Part shown: one piece after another, positions 46,190 to 49,720 of the stretch | How the letters are laid out: every line of letters starts with the position of its first letter | How positions within the stretch are numbered: the first letter of the stretch is position 1 | NCBI GenBank assembly: GCA_938011445.1 | Contig: CALLUH010000008.1 | Span: 1-49,720, forward strand | DNA: 49,720 nucleotides | Source of the DNA: an uncultured Hyphomonadaceae bacterium | GTDB taxonomy: Bacteria; Pseudomonadota; Alphaproteobacteria; Caulobacterales; Hyphomonadaceae | Direction: 5' to 3' | Notes under the pieces: generated by a model | What the model saw: only the letters and a program-made list of their open reading frames with translations | Database searches by the model: none | What the model was told of the DNA's origin: nothing | Made by a program: the position numbers and the translations under genes

Positions 46190-46212
46190 ATAGGAATAAA
46201 TTCCTTTCAATC
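46190..46212. promoter_or_regulatory. shared dyad element ATAGGAATAAATTCCTTTCAATC upstream of the GTA cluster
   Basis: AGGAAT-AA-ATTCCT perfect 6-bp arms; matches the element at 32948-32963. Confidence 0.55.
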
Positions 46213-46302
46213 AAACGGCGCTCCCTGAACAATCCGACCGGACATCAAACGGGGCTAGAAAAGGGCATGGTTGGAAAAGACGGATCAAGGAGCCCCAAGG
46301 CT

Positions 46303-46575
46303 ATGAAACGCAATATTGAATTGGCCCGCCAGCGTATCTCGTCGATGAGTGATGAGGAGCTGCGCAATGAAATCAGACGCCTGGCAGGCTTGGAGACCAA
46401 AGACCTTGCAGCGCTCCGAGGTGCATGCCCTGACGCGCGAAGAGATGCTGCATCTGGCGACGAACCCGTTCCTGCTCAGAGCGCACCCGGCGCAGAGGCC
46501 GCCATTGGAGCGGGACTGGAGGACGTGGCTGTTTATGGGCGGACGGGGCGCGGGGAAGACAAGAGCGGGGGCTGA
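46303..46575 (+). CDS. small ORF preceding terL, position of GTA orfg1 (small terminase-like?)
   Basis: SD AAGGAG; MKRNIELARQRISSMSDEELRNEIRRLAGLETKDLAALRG...; overlaps terL by about 200 nt in another frame, so the 3' half may be non-functional. Confidence 0.45.
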   Translation: MKRNIELARQRISSMSDEELRNEIRRLAGLETKDLAALRGACPDARRDAASGDEPVPAQSAPGAEAAIGAGLEDVAVYGRTGRGEDKSGG

Positions 46576-47680
46576 ATGGCTGCGCTATGCCATGCTTTAT
46601 GGCGGATGCAGGCGCGCGGCTCTGGTCGGGCCGACTTTGCTGGATGTGCGCGAAGTGATGATCGAGGGGCCGTCGGGCCTGCGGGCGATTACACCCGATA
46701 CGGAAGCCCAACCCATTTACGAAGTGTCGCGGCGACGGCTGATCTGGCCGAACGGGGCGGAGGGACATGTGTTCTCGGCCGAAGATGCGGACAGTTTGCG
46801 CGGGCCGCAATTTGATGTGGCATGGTGTGACGAGGTGGCGGCGTGGGTGAACGCCAAAGCGGTTTGGGACATGTTGCAAATGGCGCTGAGGCTTGGCGAT
46901 GATCCGCGGGCAATGGTGACAACAACGCCGCGTCCGGTGCCGCTGATCAAGAGGCTGATGGCGGACGGTAACTCTGTGTTGACGCGGGCGGGGACGGCGA
47001 CGAATGCAGCCAATCTGGCACCGGGGTTTCTGACCGAGATCGAGCGGGCCTATGGCGGCACCCGGCTTGGCCGTCAGGAGCTTGATGGCGAATTGATCGA
47101 GGATGTGGAGGGCGCGCTTTGGACGCGAAGCTTGCTTGAAGAGTTGCGGTTGGGCGCTGCGCCGGAGCTTGACGATGTGATTGTGGCGGTTGATCCGCCA
47201 GCAACGAGCGGGCCGAGGGCGGACGCTTGCGGGATTGTGGCGGTTGGGCTGGTGGCCGATATGGCGGCGCGGCCCCGTGCGGTGGTGCTGGCGGATGCGT
47301 CCGAACAGGGCTTGTCACCGCTCGACTGGGCAAGCCGGGCAAGCGCTTTGGCAGCAAGGCTGGGCGCAGGCAAGATTGTCGCCGAGGCCAATCAGGGCGG
47401 GGAAATGGTGCGTCATGCGCTGGAGACGGCGGGCTGCGAGGTGCCGGTGCGGCTGGTGACAGCGCGGGCGGGGAAGCGGGCGCGGGCAAGCCCAGTGGCT
47501 GCGCTCTATGAAGCCGGTCGCGTGCAGCATGTCGGCGTGATGCGGGCGCTCGAAGACGAGATGTGTAGTTTTGGAGCGGACGGGTTTTCCGGCTCGCCGG
47601 ATCGTGTGGATGCGCTGGTCTGGGGCGTGTGGGCTTTGTTGCTCGACCGCAAGGACGCACCAAGAGTGCGCGGGGTTTAA
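46367..47680 (+). CDS. GTA large terminase (TerL, orfg2-like)
   Basis: WRTWLFMGGRGAGKTRAGAEWLRYA Walker A; DVAWCDEVAAW Walker B; nuclease-domain VAVDPPATSGPRADACGIVAVG; SPDRVDALVWGVWALLL. Confidence 0.95.
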   Translation: MKSDAWQAWRPKTLQRSEVHALTREEMLHLATNPFLLRAHPAQRPPLERDWRTWLFMGGRGAGKTRAGAEWLRYAMLYGGCRRAALVGPTLLDVREVMIEGPSGLRAITPDTEAQPIYEVSRRRLIWPNGAEGHVFSAEDADSLRGPQFDVAWCDEVAAWVNAKAVWDMLQMALRLGDDPRAMVTTTPRPVPLIKRLMADGNSVLTRAGTATNAANLAPGFLTEIERAYGGTRLGRQELDGELIEDVEGALWTRSLLEELRLGAAPELDDVIVAVDPPATSGPRADACGIVAVGLVADMAARPRAVVLADASEQGLSPLDWASRASALAARLGAGKIVAEANQGGEMVRHALETAGCEVPVRLVTARAGKRARASPVAALYEAGRVQHVGVMRALEDEMCSFGADGFSGSPDRVDALVWGVWALLLDRKDAPRVRGV

Positions 47681-47702
47681 CAGGACAAAATGGAGTGACG
47701 AG

Positions 47703-48851
47703 ATGAAACTGCCTTGGATGAAGGGGGAGGAGGCGAAATCCGTGTCCCCGATGATGGTGGCGCTATCGCAGCTTGGCTCGGCGCGTTGGGGCGCACGTTC
47801 GAGCGAGGCTTTGATGCGCGACGGATATCTGCGCAATGCGGTGGTTTATCGCTGTGTACGGATGGTTGCTGAAGCGGCCGCCTCTGTGCCGCTTGTGTCC
47901 GGACATGAAGAGACGGCGCGATTGCTGGCGCGGCCCATGCCGGACGAGGCGGGACCGGGCATGCTGGAGACGCTTTATTCGCATTTGCAGCTTTCGGGCA
48001 ATGGCTATCTTGAAGCGATCCGGCTCGAAGGAGAACAAGCGCCCAAGGGTTTGCAAGTGTTGCGGCCCGAGCGAATGAAGCCGCTGGTCGATACGCGTGG
48101 CTGGATTACGGGCTGGATCTATATGGTCGAGGGGCGCGAGCGGCGGATATTGCGCGATGAGACAGGCTGGTCGCCGGTTTTGCATGTCAAATGCTTCCAT
48201 CCGGCGAGCGATGTGGCCGGATTGCCGCCACTGGCTGCGGCGCGGCAGGCGCTTGATTTGCACAATGGAAGCGCCGATTGGGCGAAGGCGCTGATTGACA
48301 ATTCAGCCAAGCCTTCTGGAGCGCTCGTCTATGGACGCGATGGGGCACGGCTGACCGATGAGCAGTTTGACAGGCTCAAACGCGAACTCGAAACAGCGCA
48401 TGCTGGCGCGGACAATGCCGGACGGCCTTTGCTGCTGGAAGGCGGGCTCGACTGGAAACCGATGAGCCTGTCGCCTGCGGAGATGGATTTTCGCGAGGCG
48501 AGGAATGGTGCGGCAAGAGAGATTGCGCTGGCGCTCGGGGTGCCGCCGCAGCTTTTGGGGATACCGGGGGATAATACGTATGCCAATTATAAAGAGGCCA
48601 ATCTGGCGTTCTGGCGGATGACGGTTTTGCCCCTGGTGAACAAGACGGCGGCGGGGATTGGACTGTGGCTGAGCGGGTGTTTTGAGGAGGAGGTGTCTGT
48701 GGGGCCAAACCTTGATGCAGTGCCCGCCTTATCTGTGGAGCGCGAGGCGCTTTGGAGCCGGCTGGAAGCTGCGAGCTTTATGAGCGTGGCCGAGAAGCGG
48801 GCGCTTGCGGGACTGCCGGAACTTGATGGACCTTTGCCGGAGACTGCGTGA
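47703..48851 (+). CDS. GTA/HK97-type portal protein
   Basis: VYRCVRMVAEAAASVPLVS...YSHLQLSGNGYLEAIRLEG...KPMSLSPAEMDFREARNGAAREIALALGVPPQLLGIPGDNTYANYKEANLAFWRMTVLPLV. Confidence 0.96.
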   Translation: MKLPWMKGEEAKSVSPMMVALSQLGSARWGARSSEALMRDGYLRNAVVYRCVRMVAEAAASVPLVSGHEETARLLARPMPDEAGPGMLETLYSHLQLSGNGYLEAIRLEGEQAPKGLQVLRPERMKPLVDTRGWITGWIYMVEGRERRILRDETGWSPVLHVKCFHPASDVAGLPPLAAARQALDLHNGSADWAKALIDNSAKPSGALVYGRDGARLTDEQFDRLKRELETAHAGADNAGRPLLLEGGLDWKPMSLSPAEMDFREARNGAAREIALALGVPPQLLGIPGDNTYANYKEANLAFWRMTVLPLVNKTAAGIGLWLSGCFEEEVSVGPNLDAVPALSVEREALWSRLEAASFMSVAEKRALAGLPELDGPLPETA

Positions 48852-49075
48852 TGAAAATTGATAGGCGGGTGACGCTGGCGCTCGTGTTTGCGGTGTTTGT
48901 GCAGACGGCGGGGGCGCTGGTTTGGGCGGGCGCTGCGGGTGAGCGGCTTTCCATGGTCGAGCATGAAGTGGACGAGCGGCGCGGAGTGGCCGAGCGGCTG
49001 GCGCGGCTGGAGGCGGAGCTGGAATCGGTGCGGCTGCAACTCGACCGGATTGAGCGGAAGATTGATGCAAGATGA
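48851..49075 (+). CDS. small GTA cluster protein (orfg3.5-position), TM + coiled coil
   Basis: MKIDRRVTLALVFAVFVQTAGALVWAGAAGERLSMVEHEVDERRGVAERLARLEAELESVRLQLDRIERKIDAR between portal and protease. Confidence 0.75.
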   Translation: MKIDRRVTLALVFAVFVQTAGALVWAGAAGERLSMVEHEVDERRGVAERLARLEAELESVRLQLDRIERKIDAR

Positions 49076-49506
49076 GGCGCGATATGCGAGCAGAGACGAG
49101 TGTGCGGCCTATCCTGATTGAAGGCTATGCGGCAGTGTTTGGCGTGGCGGATCTGGCAGGCGATGTGGTACGCGGTGGGGCGTTTTCGCGTTGGCTTTCG
49201 AGCGGGCAGACACCGCCCATGCTGCTTCAGCATCGGGGCGGGGCGCTGGTCGGGCGTTGGCTGAAGCTGCGCGAGGATGGGCGCGGGCTTTTTGCGCGTG
49301 GACTGATTGAGGCGGACAGCGCGCGGGCTTTGGTACGCGAGGGGCTCGATGGGCTCTCGATCGGGTTTCGGCCCTTGATGTGGACACGAAGGGCGCGCGG
49401 CGGGCGGGAGCTGACTGATATTGAGCTGGTCGAGCTGTCGCTTGTGGCCGAGCCGATGCAGCCTGCGGCGAGATTTGCGCTGATCGGAGCGCATACGGAC
49501 ATTTAA
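49072..49506 (+). CDS. HK97 family prohead protease (GTA)
   Basis: IEGYAAVFGVADLAGDVVRGGAFSRWL...PPMLLQHRGGALVGRWLKLREDGRGLFARGLIEAD...DGLSIGFRPL...ELVELSLVAEPMQPAARF. Confidence 0.95.
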   Translation: MRRDMRAETSVRPILIEGYAAVFGVADLAGDVVRGGAFSRWLSSGQTPPMLLQHRGGALVGRWLKLREDGRGLFARGLIEADSARALVREGLDGLSIGFRPLMWTRRARGGRELTDIELVELSLVAEPMQPAARFALIGAHTDI

Positions 49507-49610
49507 CAGAACGGCCAATGAAGGCCCCGCTTCATTGCGCGAGACAAGCATATCCCTCGGTTCATTGGGGGAGATGACGGGGAGACTCTATCTCAGGGAA
49601 AAGGACTGAT

Positions 49611-49720
49611 ATGACTAAGGAAACCAAAATGGCCAAGGGCCGAAATGTGAAGACGGCCAATGCCGAAGCGCTGGCTGTGTTTGAAGCGTATAAGCATGCC
49701 AATGAGGCGCGGCTTGCAGA
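49611..49720 (+). CDS. start of GTA major capsid protein (truncated by window)
   Basis: ATG 49611, MTKETKMAKGRNVKTANAEALAVFEAYKHANEARLA; position after protease in RcGTA-type order. Confidence 0.7.
   Translation, partial: MTKETKMAKGRNVKTANAEALAVFEAYKHANEARLA

Noticed and set aside
46947-47663. 238-aa minus-strand ORF opposite terL
   Set aside because: Pro/Arg-rich antisense artefact of a high-GC gene.
46303-49720. GTA block considered as an integrated prophage end
   Set aside because: No integrase, att-like repeats, lysogeny or replication genes at the left boundary (PBP1A flanks directly); gene order matches RcGTA.
1-49720. tRNA, rRNA, tmRNA, transposons, CRISPR arrays
   Set aside because: None recognised when reading the window; no cloverleaf, transposase or repeat-spacer pattern seen, although subtle ncRNAs cannot be excluded by eye.

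Overview
The window is an alphaproteobacterial chromosome segment. Gene content (MucR, a holdfast-type polysaccharide locus, a CtrA-like box, a GTA cluster) suggests a Caulobacterales/Maricaulales (Hyphomonadaceae-like) organism. All family assignments come from reading protein motifs by eye; no searches were run. Main blocks: (i) fatty-acid/thiolase metabolism and small operons (1-12.7 kb), with a Slam-like outer-membrane protein and an HLD-type haloalkane dehalogenase; (ii) a holdfast (hfs)-like Wzx/Wzy polysaccharide locus (13.1-21.8 kb), with its candidate flippase at 6.8-8.2 kb; (iii) an Mrp-type multisubunit cation/H+ antiporter operon with three antiporter-like ND subunits and a split MrpA (24.0-31.7 kb); (iv) a regulatory run of mucR, a PAS protein and a translationally coupled DnaA-HTH + DUF6456-like pair that I interpret as the GTA activators GafY/GafZ (31.9-34.0 kb), then SufE, a sensor kinase, RF3, ABC-F, an RTX repeat protein and PBP1A; (v) the 5' end of an RcGTA-type gene transfer agent structural cluster (46.3 kb to the end: small ORF, terL, portal, small ORF, protease, start of capsid). 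The most interesting observation is a 16-nt dyad-containing element (ATAGGAATAA-WW-TCCT) present upstream of both the gafYZ-like pair and the GTA cluster. It suggests a common regulator, possibly GafY autoregulation. Other leads are a compact candidate sRNA with a single-stranded CCUCC region (about 9768-9845), a perfect TTAA-N7-TTAA CtrA-type box in front of the RTX gene, and a 19-bp perfect palindrome in front of a membrane protein/winged-helix operon.
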